NCBI GenBank assembly: GCA_014138095.1
Contig: JACGXE010000005.1
Span: 350,582-414,581 of the forward strand
Direction of reading: 5' to 3'
Length of the DNA stretch: 64,000 nt
DNA from: Ochrobactrum sp. RH2CCR150
GTDB taxonomy: Bacteria; Pseudomonadota; Alphaproteobacteria; Rhizobiales; Rhizobiaceae
The notes beneath the pieces are model-generated. The model ran no database searches. It worked only from the letters and a program-made list of their open reading frames with translations, and was not told where the DNA came from. Positions 35,725-44,318 of this stretch are shown one piece after another. The translations under genes were made by a program, and so were the position numbers. The first letter of the stretch is position 1. Every line of letters starts with the position of its first letter.

Positions 35725-36489
35725 GTGACCGTTCATTTCATTGGCGCCGGTCCGGGTGCGGCAGACCTCATCACTGTGCGCGGCCTGCGGCTGATCGAAA
35801 AATGCCCCGTCTGCATTTATGCGGGATCGCTGGTGCCAAAGGATGTGGTTGCGTCGGCTCCGGCGGATGGGCGGCTTGTCGACAGTTCATCCATGACGCT
35901 CGATGAAATCATCGCTGAAATGGCCGCAGCGCACGCGAACGGGCAGGATGTCGCCCGCGTTCATTCCGGTGATCCGTCGATCTATGGCGCTGTCGCCGAG
36001 CAGATGCGCAGGCTCGATGCGCTGGACATTCCATATGATGTGACACCGGGCGTTCCCGCTTTCGCAGCAGCAGCGGCGGCGATGAAGCAGGAACTGACGA
36101 TCCCGGAAGTTAACCAGACGATCATCCTCACGCGCACGTCAATGAAATCCTCGGCTATGCCGGAAGGTGAAGACCTTGCCACACTCGGTCGTTCGGGTGC
36201 CACCTTGGTTATCCACCTGTCGATCCGCAATCTTGGCAAGATCGAACGTGAGCTGACGCCGCTTTATGGTGCGGACTGCCCTGTTGTCGTGGCCTATCGT
36301 GTCGGCTGGCCGGATGAACTCATCCTGCGCGGCACTCTGTCGGACATTGCGGGAAAGGCCGAAGCCGCTGATCTGAAAAGGACTGCGATGATTTTTGTCG
36401 GACGCGGGCTTGATCCGAAGAATTTTCGGGACTCGGCGCTTTATCATGAGGCGCATAGCCATGCGGCCCGGTCAAAGTCCGAATCGTAA
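35725..36489 (+). CDS. cobM: Precorrin-4 C11-methyltransferase CobM
   Basis: SAM-dependent methylation of C-11 of precorrin-4 giving precorrin-5, a mid-pathway corrin step. The 254-residue protein has the TP-methylase fold with VHFIGAGPGAADLITVRG at the N-terminus (SAM-binding glycine-rich loop), CIYAGSLVP near residue 31 and RVHSGDPSIYGAVAEQ near residue 80. The GTG start at 35725 has an AAGGA upstream. The 3' end overlaps the convergent cobK gene by 18 bases. Confidence 0.95.
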   Translation: MTVHFIGAGPGAADLITVRGLRLIEKCPVCIYAGSLVPKDVVASAPADGRLVDSSSMTLDEIIAEMAAAHANGQDVARVHSGDPSIYGAVAEQMRRLDALDIPYDVTPGVPAFAAAAAAMKQELTIPEVNQTIILTRTSMKSSAMPEGEDLATLGRSGATLVIHLSIRNLGKIERELTPLYGADCPVVVAYRVGWPDELILRGTLSDIAGKAEAADLKRTAMIFVGRGLDPKNFRDSALYHEAHSHAARSKSES

Positions 36490-37218
36490 GCGGATTAGCC
36501 GGATCGTTTCTTCCACGCTCTCCGTGACGTGTTCAGCCACGACCGGTGGGCGAGCAATCATCATGACGGGCAAGGCGAGATCGCGCGCGGCTCTGATCTT
36601 GGCATAGGACGTGTCGCCGCCTGAATTGCGACAGACGATCAGCCCGATACGCTTTTCCATCAGAAATTGTTTTTCCTGCACATAGTCACCGGGTCTGGCG
36701 AGCAGGACTTCGCAATCCGCAGGCAAAGGGGCGTCGGTCGGGTCGATCATGCGCATGATGAAATGCGCGTCGGCTCGGGTTGCGAAAGGCGCAATATGCT
36801 GACGCCCGAGCGCGAGGAAGACGCGTTTCCCCGCCGGGATAAGTTTTGCTGCCTCTTCTTCATTGGCCACGATGATCCACTGGTCGCCATTCTGTTGCAC
36901 CCATTGCGAGCGTTCAAGCCGGAGCAGGGACGTTTCAGTCAAGGCGGTTGCCGTCACTGCATTTTGAGAAATGCGCGTGGCATAGGGGTGTGTGGCATCG
37001 ATGACGTAGTCGATTTTCTCAGCCGCGATATAGGCGGCGAGGCCGTCTGCGCCGCCGAAACCGCCGCTGCGCACCGGGCCGGGCAAGGGTGCCGGATTGG
37101 CGGTGCGTCCCGCAAGGGAGGTCACGACTTCGACTGGCAGGGCGGATAGCTCCTGCGCAAGCTGTGCTGCTTCGGTCGTGCCGCCCAGAATGAGGACTTT
37201 GGGTCTAGACGCGGGCAA
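36472..37218 (-). CDS. cobK: Precorrin-6A reductase CobK
   Basis: NADPH-dependent reduction of precorrin-6A to 6B. The 248-residue protein shows the family start KVLILGGTTEAAQLAQEL, then DYVIDATHPYATRISQNA near residues 70-86 and FLALGRQHIAPF near residue 130. The start appears to be a TTG at 37218, inside the end of cbiD (14-base overlap), since no in-frame ATG lies nearby; GGGAAC precedes it. Its 3' end overlaps that of cobM on the other strand. Confidence 0.93.
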   Translation of the reverse strand: MPASRPKVLILGGTTEAAQLAQELSALPVEVVTSLAGRTANPAPLPGPVRSGGFGGADGLAAYIAAEKIDYVIDATHPYATRISQNAVTATALTETSLLRLERSQWVQQNGDQWIIVANEEEAAKLIPAGKRVFLALGRQHIAPFATRADAHFIMRMIDPTDAPLPADCEVLLARPGDYVQEKQFLMEKRIGLIVCRNSGGDTSYAKIRAARDLALPVMMIARPPVVAEHVTESVEETIRLIRLRFGL

Positions 37219-38311
37219 GGACGGTTCCCACCCGGTCAGTCATGATGATTTCTACTTCGACAGGCGCACCGCGCAAGGTTGCGATCGCTGTTTCCTTCGC
37301 TTTGACGGCAATCGGCGTGGCGATATCGATGCCGATTGTTTGAGTCATATCAAGGACTTCCTTGGCGGTATTCGCAAAGAGAATCCGGTCCTTGAGGTTC
37401 CCCGGCGCGCCTGCCTGCTCGGCAACCTCTGCCAGAAAGCCCATATCGACCTGACTGCGGGCCGAATGCAGGTCGAGCGCGCCTTGGGCGAGCTTGGTAA
37501 GTTTGGCAAAGCCGCCTGCGATGGTCAGTTTGTCGATCGGGTGGTCGCGCAGATATTTGAGCACGCCGCCTGCGAAATCGCCCATGTCGAGAATGGCGAA
37601 ATCGGGCAGATCGTAGATCGCCTGCGCGGCATCTTCCGATGTCGAGCCTGTCGCGCCTAGCACATGCTTCTGGCCTGCTGCGCGCGCCACATCGATGCCG
37701 CGATGAATGGAGTGAATCCAGGCAGAACACGAAAAGGGATGTACGACGCCAGTGGTGCCGAGGATGGAAATGCCGCCGACAATGCCAAGGCGCGGGTTCC
37801 ATGTTTTCTTGGCGATTTCTTCGCCATCGGGCACGGAAATGGTGATGACGAGATCAGCAGGCAGTCCATACTCGGCGCAGATTTCCTCACAGATTTCAGT
37901 CATCATGCGGCGCGGAACCGGGTTGATCGCAGCTTCACCGGGCGGAATTGGCAATCCGGCCCGCGTGACGGTGCCAACACCTTCGCCAGCGCGAAAGACC
38001 ACACCGGTTCCGGGCGGTGCCGGGAAGACGGTGGAAATGATCGTCGCGCCATGCGTGACATCCGGGTCGTCGCCCGCATCCTTGACGATACCCGCCATTG
38101 CATAGCCGTCGCCGAGCCCTTCATAGGCCAGCTGGAAATAGGGCACTTCGCCCTTTGGCAGGATGATTCCGACCGGGTCGGGGAATTCACCGGTGATAAG
38201 CGCTGTCAGCGCCGCTTTGGTCGCAGCGGTTGCGCATGCGCCGGTGGTCCAGCCACGCCTAAGCTCGCTTTTTCCAAGCTTTTTATTGGGATCTGCGGTT
38301 TCGTCGGTCAT
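37205..38311 (-). CDS. cbiD: CbiD-type precorrin-5B C1-methyltransferase
   Basis: SAM-dependent C-1 methylation of (cobalt-)precorrin-5B. The 368-residue protein shows the CbiD hallmarks: RRGWTTGACATAATKAAL near residues 18-35, PPGEAAINPVPRRM near residue 120, and the glycine-rich GILGTTGVVHPFS near residue 180. CbiD is best known from the anaerobic pathway; the aerobic route normally uses CobF. Here it lies with CobG-type genes, so it probably replaces CobF, as known in other alphaproteobacteria. It is co-transcribed with cobK. Confidence 0.93.
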   Translation of the reverse strand: MTDETADPNKKLGKSELRRGWTTGACATAATKAALTALITGEFPDPVGIILPKGEVPYFQLAYEGLGDGYAMAGIVKDAGDDPDVTHGATIISTVFPAPPGTGVVFRAGEGVGTVTRAGLPIPPGEAAINPVPRRMMTEICEEICAEYGLPADLVITISVPDGEEIAKKTWNPRLGIVGGISILGTTGVVHPFSCSAWIHSIHRGIDVARAAGQKHVLGATGSTSEDAAQAIYDLPDFAILDMGDFAGGVLKYLRDHPIDKLTIAGGFAKLTKLAQGALDLHSARSQVDMGFLAEVAEQAGAPGNLKDRILFANTAKEVLDMTQTIGIDIATPIAVKAKETAIATLRGAPVEVEIIMTDRVGTVLARV

Positions 38312-38369
38312 GGATGCCTTATAAGGTATCTGATAGCAGTGCCGCCAGATTTATTAATGGTTGAAGAGA

Positions 38370-39227
38370 ATGAGCGGAATCGGATCGACGACAGAACGGG
38401 GCATTGCCCTGCCAGCGATGGAGCCGGGCCATGTATGGCTTGTCGGTGCCGGGCCGGGCGATCCGGGTTTGCTAACGCTTCATGCCGTCAATGCGCTGCA
38501 ACAGGCAGATGTCATCGTTTACGACGCGCTGGTGGACGAAGCCTGTCTTTCGCTGAAAAACGAACAGGCGGTGCTGGAATATGCGGGCAAGCGGGGCGGC
38601 AAGCCGTCACCAAAACAGCGTGATATTTCGCTGCGGCTTGTGGAACTGGCGCGGCAGGGCAAAAAGGTTCTGCGCCTCAAGGGTGGTGATCCGTTTGTTT
38701 TCGGTCGGGGGGCTGAAGAAGCACTGACGCTGGTGGAGCATAGCGTGCCATTCCGCATCGTCCCCGGTATTACGGCGGGGATCGGCGGATTGGCCTATGC
38801 GGGCATTGCCGCGACGCATCGCGATATCAACCAGTCGGTGACTTTCCTGACCGGGCATGATGCAACGGGATTGCTGCCCGACCGCATTGATTGGGATGGC
38901 ATCGCAAAATCGTCACCGGTTATTGTCATGTATATGGCAATGAAACACATCGATCTCATCACGGCGCGGCTGATCGCTGCCGGACGTTCGCCTGACGAAA
39001 CGGTCGCTTTTGTCTGCAATGCCAGCCTGCCGGAACAGACCGTTCTCGAAACGACGCTGGCGCATGCTGCCGCTGACGTGGAAGCTTCAGGGCTCAAACC
39101 ACCAGCCATCGTGGTGGTCGGGGAGGTGGTCCGGTTGCGCAATGGTCTGGACTGGATAGGTGCTGCGCAAGGCCGCCAGCTTGTCAGCGATCCGCTGGAT
39201 ATCAGACGCGGAGGCCAGAGCGCATGA
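38370..39227 (+). CDS. cobA: Uroporphyrinogen-III C-methyltransferase CobA (SUMT)
   Basis: Two SAM-dependent methylations of uroporphyrinogen III at C-2 and C-7 giving precorrin-2, the entry to the corrin branch. The 285-residue protein carries the SUMT signatures VWLVGAGPGDPGLLTL near residues 22-37, VIVYDALVD near residue 48, RLKGGDPFVFGRGAEEA near residues 104-120 and the VPFRIVPGITAGIG block after it. It is a single methylase domain without the CysG siroheme parts. The ATG at 38370 is preferred over the TTG at 38361. It overlaps cobB by four bases (ATGA). Confidence 0.95.
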   Translation: MSGIGSTTERGIALPAMEPGHVWLVGAGPGDPGLLTLHAVNALQQADVIVYDALVDEACLSLKNEQAVLEYAGKRGGKPSPKQRDISLRLVELARQGKKVLRLKGGDPFVFGRGAEEALTLVEHSVPFRIVPGITAGIGGLAYAGIAATHRDINQSVTFLTGHDATGLLPDRIDWDGIAKSSPVIVMYMAMKHIDLITARLIAAGRSPDETVAFVCNASLPEQTVLETTLAHAAADVEASGLKPPAIVVVGEVVRLRNGLDWIGAAQGRQLVSDPLDIRRGGQSA

Positions 39228-40531
39228 AGGGTTTTATGATCGCCGCCCCCGCATCAGGTTCGGGCAAAACGACGGTAACGCTTGGTTTGTTACGCGCCTT
39301 GAAGCGGGCCGGTGTGGCTCTGGCGCCAGTGAAAGCCGGGCCAGATTATATCGATCCCGCCTATCACAAGGCTGCAAGCGGTGCGGATTGCTTCAATCTC
39401 GATCCATGGGCGATGCGCGTGGAATTGATCAGCGCCCTGTCGGCCCGGATGACCGAAGGCGGCAAGGTTTTGATCGCAGAAGGCATGATGGGCCTTTTCG
39501 ACGGCGCTCTGGACGGGCAGGGTTCTTCCGCCGATCTGGCAAGGCTGCTCGATCTGCCGGTGGTGCTGGTGGTTGATTGCGCGAAACAGTCCCATTCCAT
39601 TGCGGCGCTGGTCTCCGGTTTCAGCGGGTTCCGCAAGGATGTGTTCGTTGCAGGCCTCGTGCTTAATCGTGTTGGTAGCGCTCGTCATGAAACCATGTTG
39701 CGCGATGCGCTCAAGCCGCTTGGCATTCCGGTTCTAGGCGCATTGCCGCGCGATGCGGCACTGGTTTTGCCGGAACGCCATCTGGGCCTCGTGCAGGCGG
39801 GCGAACACGCCGATCTGGAACGCTTTCTCGACCATGCCGCAGATGTGGTTGAAGCGCATATCGATCTTGCCGCACTAAAACATATCTGGTCGGCACCAAA
39901 GCGTTTCGATCAGATGGCCAATGTGCCGCGTCTTCCGCCGCTTGGAAGCCGCATTGCTATCGCACGGGACGACGCGTTTGCCTTTGCCTATACGCATCTT
40001 TTCGAGGGATGGCGCAGGCGCGGTGCAGAGATTTCCTTCTTCTCACCTCTGGCCGATGAAGCGCCGTCGCCAGACGCCGATGCGATCTATCTGCCGGGTG
40101 GCTATCCCGAACTCCATGCGGAACGTCTTGCCGCCGCGCAGAATTTCCAGAACAGTATCAAGGCTGCGGCGGCGCGCGGCGTGACCGTCTATGGCGAGTG
40201 CGGCGGCTATATGGTGCTGGGCGAAACGCTGGAAGATGCCAGCGGCAAACAGCACCCGATGCTGGGTCTTTTGCCGCTGCAAACCAGTTTTACCAAACGC
40301 AAGCTGCATCTTGGTTATCGCGTTCTGGAACCGTTGAATGGCTCGCCCTGGCAGGTACCGTTGAAGAGTCACGAGTTTCATTATGCCAGCATCACGCGCG
40401 AAGGCGCAGCGGACAGGCTTTTCAAAGTCCGAGATGCGGTGGGGGACGATCTGGGCGAAGCCGGTCTACGGGTCGGACCGGTCGCCGGTTCCTTCATGCA
40501 TGTCATCGATTTTTCCGGAGAGCATGCGTGA
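39224..40531 (+). CDS. cobB: Hydrogenobyrinic/cobyrinic acid a,c-diamide synthase CobB
   Basis: ATP- and glutamine-dependent amidation of the a and c side chains. The 435-residue protein has an N-terminal ATP-binding domain (MIAAPASGSGKTTVTLGLLRAL with the P-loop near residues 9-15, KAGPDYIDPAYH near residues 36-47) and a C-terminal class I glutaminase domain with the Cys in YGECGGYMVLGE near residue 327. In the aerobic route it acts on the metal-free ring, providing the substrate of the CobN chelatase. It overlaps cobA and cobC by four bases on each side. Confidence 0.95.
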   Translation: MKGFMIAAPASGSGKTTVTLGLLRALKRAGVALAPVKAGPDYIDPAYHKAASGADCFNLDPWAMRVELISALSARMTEGGKVLIAEGMMGLFDGALDGQGSSADLARLLDLPVVLVVDCAKQSHSIAALVSGFSGFRKDVFVAGLVLNRVGSARHETMLRDALKPLGIPVLGALPRDAALVLPERHLGLVQAGEHADLERFLDHAADVVEAHIDLAALKHIWSAPKRFDQMANVPRLPPLGSRIAIARDDAFAFAYTHLFEGWRRRGAEISFFSPLADEAPSPDADAIYLPGGYPELHAERLAAAQNFQNSIKAAAARGVTVYGECGGYMVLGETLEDASGKQHPMLGLLPLQTSFTKRKLHLGYRVLEPLNGSPWQVPLKSHEFHYASITREGAADRLFKVRDAVGDDLGEAGLRVGPVAGSFMHVIDFSGEHA

Positions 40532-41541
40532 TATCCAACATTGAACATGGCGGCGCGCTGGACAAGGCGATTGCACGTTTCGGCGGTATGACGGGCGACT
40601 GGCTCGACCTTTCCACCGGGATCAATCCTGAGCATTATCCATTGCCGGACATTCCAGCCGAGGTCTGGAACCGCTTGCCGGATGATCGGCTGTTGCAGGG
40701 AACCTGTAAGCTTGCGCGCGACTATTACGGGCTGCCGGAAGACGCACCTATCGTTGCCGCACCCGGCACGCAAGCGCTGATCCAGATCATGCCGACGCTG
40801 ACGAAGCCTGCGACAGTTGCTATTTTGACGCCGACTTATCAGGAACATGCGGCTTCTTTCGCGGCGTCGGGTTGGCAGGTCGTAGAGTGCGCTGGCATTG
40901 CCGATATTCCGGTCAATGCGACGGTCGCGGTGATCGTCAATCCGAACAATCCCGATGGAAGAGTGATTGCTGCGGGTGAATTGCTCGCTCTGGCCCGAAC
41001 TTTGGGTGCGAGAGGTGGTTTTCTGGTGGTGGATGAGGCTTTTGCCGATCCCCATCCCGAAGTGAGCGTCGCAGCGATGGCGTCGAAAGAGCAGCTGATC
41101 GTGCTGAAATCCTTCGGCAAGTTTTTCGGTCTCGCTGGTGTGCGTCTGGGGTTTGCCGTCGCGCAAGCTGGAATTGTCGCGACAATAGCGCGGCGATTGG
41201 GTCCATGGGCGGTGCCGGGACCGGCGCTAGTCATTGCTTCCGACGCCTTTGCAGGTGGCGAGACATTGCAGGCTTTTCGCATGCGGATAGACATTCGGCG
41301 CAGAAGACTGTCGGATGTGCTTGCGCGGTGCGGATTGTGGGAAGTCGGCGGCACGGCGCTGTTCTCACTGGTTGCCCACGACAACGCACACGCATTGTAC
41401 AACGCACTGTGTGCGGAGCATATTCTTGTCCGCAAGTTTACTTATGCTCCACATTGGTTGCGTATTGGCCTTGCCAATAACGATGCCGATCTCGCACGTC
41501 TGGAAACTGCGCTCAATCATTGTCTGGGAAGAGCAGCTTGA
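40528..41541 (+). CDS. cobC: CobC, threonine-phosphate decarboxylase-like PLP enzyme
   Basis: PLP-dependent class I/II aminotransferase-fold protein of 337 residues. It is taken to supply the aminopropanol phosphate arm by decarboxylating threonine phosphate and to work with the CbiB/CobD condensing protein. Visible features are the N-terminal HGGALDKAIARFGG, VNPNNPDGRV near residue 138, and the PLP-Lys motif SFGKFFGLAGVRLGF near residues 194-208. The GTG start at 40528 overlaps the cobB stop; the frame upstream is inside cobB. Confidence 0.93.
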   Translation: MISNIEHGGALDKAIARFGGMTGDWLDLSTGINPEHYPLPDIPAEVWNRLPDDRLLQGTCKLARDYYGLPEDAPIVAAPGTQALIQIMPTLTKPATVAILTPTYQEHAASFAASGWQVVECAGIADIPVNATVAVIVNPNNPDGRVIAAGELLALARTLGARGGFLVVDEAFADPHPEVSVAAMASKEQLIVLKSFGKFFGLAGVRLGFAVAQAGIVATIARRLGPWAVPGPALVIASDAFAGGETLQAFRMRIDIRRRRLSDVLARCGLWEVGGTALFSLVAHDNAHALYNALCAEHILVRKFTYAPHWLRIGLANNDADLARLETALNHCLGRAA

Positions 41542-41571
41542 AAAAGTGATTCATGAATATCGGTTAAACCC

Positions 41572-42561
41572 ATGGAAATAAAGCTGATTATCCTTTCGCT
41601 GGCGCTCATTCTTGATCGCGTTGTCGGCGACCCGCCACAGCTCTGGCACAGACTGCCACATCCGGTGGTGCTTTTTGGCAAGGCCATTTCCTGGGGCGAG
41701 AAGCGTTTCAACGACCGCACGCTGCCAGAAGCGGTTTTGCGCCGGAGTGGCATGTGGCTGACCATAGCGCTGGTCGCGGCCTGTATTCTGGCGGGGCTGC
41801 TGATTGAAAACCTGCTGCCCTTTGCTGGCTCTGCCGGGGCAGTGGCGGAAATCCTCATTGTTGCCGTGCTACTGGCACAGAAGAGCCTCGCCGATCACGT
41901 CGGCGAGGTTGCACGCGGGCTGCGTGACAAAGGCATCGAGGGCGGGCGCAAGGCAGTTTCGATGATCGTTGGACGCAATCCTGATCAGTTGAGCGAAGGT
42001 GGCGTCAGCCGCGCTGCCATTGAAAGTCTGGCGGAAAATGCCTCGGATGGCATTGTTGCTCCGGCTTTCTGGTTTCTTGTCGGCGGTCTGCCGGGGCTGT
42101 TCGCCTACAAGATGATCAATACCGCCGATTCGATGATCGGACATCTCAATGATCGTTACCGCCACTTCGGGCGTTTTGCTGCAAAGCTGGATGATGTTGC
42201 CAATTACATTCCCGCGCGCCTGACCGGCCTTTTGGCTGCGCTGGCGACCGCGCTCACCCGCAGCAAGGGGGCAGCGAAGGCCGCCTTATCGGTCATGCGC
42301 AGCGATGCGCGCCTGCATCGCTCACCCAATGCGGGCTGGCCGGAATCTGCCTTTGCCGGTGCGCTCAATCTGGCATTGGCCGGTCCGCGTCAATATGGCG
42401 AAGAAAAAGTGGAAGGGCCGATGCTCAATGCGTCGGGCAAGCGCGAAGCCGAAGCGACCGATATTGACGCCGCGCTGGACCTGTTCTGGGCGACCATGAG
42501 CCTCATGACAGGGTTGCTGATCGCCGCCAGCATCGTAGGACTTATCTATCGGCTGGTATGA
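41572..42561 (+). CDS. cbiB: Adenosylcobinamide-phosphate synthase CbiB/CobD
   Basis: Inner-membrane enzyme that attaches the aminopropanol (phosphate) arm to adenosylcobyric acid. The 329-residue protein has four or five membrane helices. Family signatures are DRVVGDPPQLWHRLPHPVVLFG near residues 15-36, GRNPDQLSEGGVSRAAIESLAENASDG near residues 133-160 (split across helices), YKMINTADSMIGHLNDRY near residues 178-195 and SPNAGWPESAFAGAL near residue 250. It is the last gene of the cobABC-cbiB run and overlaps the 3' end of the convergent binding protein gene by 20 bases. Confidence 0.95.
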   Translation: MEIKLIILSLALILDRVVGDPPQLWHRLPHPVVLFGKAISWGEKRFNDRTLPEAVLRRSGMWLTIALVAACILAGLLIENLLPFAGSAGAVAEILIVAVLLAQKSLADHVGEVARGLRDKGIEGGRKAVSMIVGRNPDQLSEGGVSRAAIESLAENASDGIVAPAFWFLVGGLPGLFAYKMINTADSMIGHLNDRYRHFGRFAAKLDDVANYIPARLTGLLAALATALTRSKGAAKAALSVMRSDARLHRSPNAGWPESAFAGALNLALAGPRQYGEEKVEGPMLNASGKREAEATDIDAALDLFWATMSLMTGLLIAASIVGLIYRLV

Positions 42562-43633
42562 AGCGCGAGCCTTCGTAGCGCTGCAGGCGGTTCGGGTTGT
42601 CCGTCCGCATGCCGGTACCATCAAATTTGATCGTGCCGAGCACTGTTTCAAACGATGCACTGCGCAGCGTGTCGAGTAATGGCTGCTTTTGTTCGTCGGC
42701 TTTGCTGACGGCATCGGCGGCGATCTGCACAGTTGCATAGCCGGTAATCGCATAGGATTCCACAAGGCGGCCCGCCTGATGCAGCGCGTCGATCGCCGGT
42801 TTCGCGGTCGGCAGATCCTGCGGCTTTAGCGGCGCTGTCATCAATGTGCCGTCGCTCAATCGCTGTGCGCCGGGCGCGGCGTCAAGCAGGCTGCCGCCAG
42901 CGATGACCAGCGGATAATTGAGTGAAGCAGCACTTGCGCCAATAGCGGCAACATCATCGCGCTCGCCGCCGACATAGACATGCGTCGCGCCAGCGCGTTT
43001 CAGTCGGGCAACAAGCGCATTCTGGTTTTCGAGACCGGGACGATAGGTGTCCGTGAAAACCGGCTGTAATTGCTGTTCTTTCAAGTTGGCCAGAACCCGG
43101 CTTGCGCGCTCGCGCCCTTCAATAGTGCCATCGTCAATCACCGCGAAAGGCTGCGCACGCCAGAGACTACCGAGAAAACTCGACGTCGCCTGCGTTTCTT
43201 TCTCCAGTCCCGTGCTCAGGCGGAACACCGGCAAGGGCGAAGCGGCGCGACGCTCGACCAGTGTTTGCTCGCTGACGCCCGACACGATAACCGGAATATT
43301 GCGCTCGGCCAGAATGGGCACTGCCGCCTCCAGCGCCTCGGCGCAGAGAAAGCCGGATGCAATACGAACATTTTGCGCGATGAAGCGTTCTGCGGCCTGT
43401 TTGCCGCCTTCGGCATCGCAACGATCATCGAAGATGATGAGATCTGCACCCTTTGCGTCAGCGGCTGCGCGTGCGCCTTGTGCAAGCTGATTGCCCAAAG
43501 GAGCAAAGGTGCCGGTCAACGGTGCGGCCAGACCAATCTGGATATTATCCGCATAAGCAAATCCCGATCCCGCCAGCAACAGCATGGCAAGGCTTGTCAG
43601 AGTGGCAACGGGAAGCTTCCCAGACTCAATCAC
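42542..43633 (-). CDS. Leu/Ile/Val-type ABC transporter substrate-binding protein (orphan)
   Basis: Periplasmic binding protein of 363 residues with a signal peptide (residues about 1-28, LTSLAMLLLAGSGFAYA) and a Peripla_BP_6 (LivK-like) fold: IQIGLAAPLTGTFAPLGNQLAQGA at the mature start, then SGVSEQTLVERR and GATHVYVGGERDDVAAI. No permease or ATPase gene lies nearby, so it either serves a distant transporter or has a sensory role. The ligand is unknown. It is convergent with and overlaps cbiB by 20 bases. Confidence 0.82.
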   Translation of the reverse strand: MIESGKLPVATLTSLAMLLLAGSGFAYADNIQIGLAAPLTGTFAPLGNQLAQGARAAADAKGADLIIFDDRCDAEGGKQAAERFIAQNVRIASGFLCAEALEAAVPILAERNIPVIVSGVSEQTLVERRAASPLPVFRLSTGLEKETQATSSFLGSLWRAQPFAVIDDGTIEGRERASRVLANLKEQQLQPVFTDTYRPGLENQNALVARLKRAGATHVYVGGERDDVAAIGASAASLNYPLVIAGGSLLDAAPGAQRLSDGTLMTAPLKPQDLPTAKPAIDALHQAGRLVESYAITGYATVQIAADAVSKADEQKQPLLDTLRSASFETVLGTIKFDGTGMRTDNPNRLQRYEGSRFIPADR

Positions 43634-43706
43634 GTTATTGGTCTTCTTTATACAATTCGTGGCAATGTGATCGAAAAGTGGGTAGCGGTTTCCGCGCCTT
43701 TGTGCA

Positions 43707-44291
43707 ATGCCCGTAATCTATGCCAGTATTTTGGCTAAATATTACGGTCGGCAATGGATCGATTCTGACGTGCAAACGATAAACAACATCATCTCCAGTG
43801 CGGCATCTGTGGAGCCGAAGGCTTACCGCGATGCCATGAGCCATTATGCTGGCGCGGTGCAGATTGTGGCGACCGATGGTCCGGCAGGGCGGCGGGGCCT
43901 GACATTGACGGCGGCTTGTTCCGTATCCGACGCTCCGGCAACCGTGCTGATCTGCCTTCAGAAGGTCCACGAGGACAATCGCCTGTTCATCGAAAATGGC
44001 GTTTTCTCCATCAACACGCTGGCCGGAACGCATCAGCAGCTGGCCGACGCCTTCTCAGGGCGCATCGGCCTGACGCAGAATGAGCGTTTCGAACTGGCGA
44101 CGTGGGACACGCTTGCCACCGGCGCACCGGTACTGACCGATGCGCTGGCGGCTTTTGACTGCCGGGTTGTCAGCATTCAGGATCATTCGACGCATCATGT
44201 GCTTTTCGGCGAAGTGATTGCCCTGCGCTCAAACCCCGATGCAACCGCGCTCATCTATCTGAACCGGCGCTATCACACGCTCGACTTGTGA
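43707..44291 (+). CDS. Flavin reductase (RutF/HpaC-like)
   Basis: Predicted NAD(P)H:flavin oxidoreductase of the flavin reductase-like domain family, which supplies reduced FMN or FAD to a partner monooxygenase. The core starts at YRDAMSHYAGAVQIVATDG (residues about 40-58), followed by GLTLTAACSVSDAPATVLICLQK and NGVFSINTLAGTHQQLADAFSG, all typical. The first about 20 residues look doubtful; a GTG at 43770 would give a 173-residue form and leave a promoter-like AT stretch upstream. No monooxygenase gene is adjacent. A supporting role for a flavin-dependent corrin reductase (CobR type) is possible but unproven. Confidence 0.82.
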   Translation: MPVIYASILAKYYGRQWIDSDVQTINNIISSAASVEPKAYRDAMSHYAGAVQIVATDGPAGRRGLTLTAACSVSDAPATVLICLQKVHEDNRLFIENGVFSINTLAGTHQQLADAFSGRIGLTQNERFELATWDTLATGAPVLTDALAAFDCRVVSIQDHSTHHVLFGEVIALRSNPDATALIYLNRRYHTLDL

Positions 44292-44318
44292 TCGGCTGAC
44301 CGGAGGGGAGGAGGCAGA

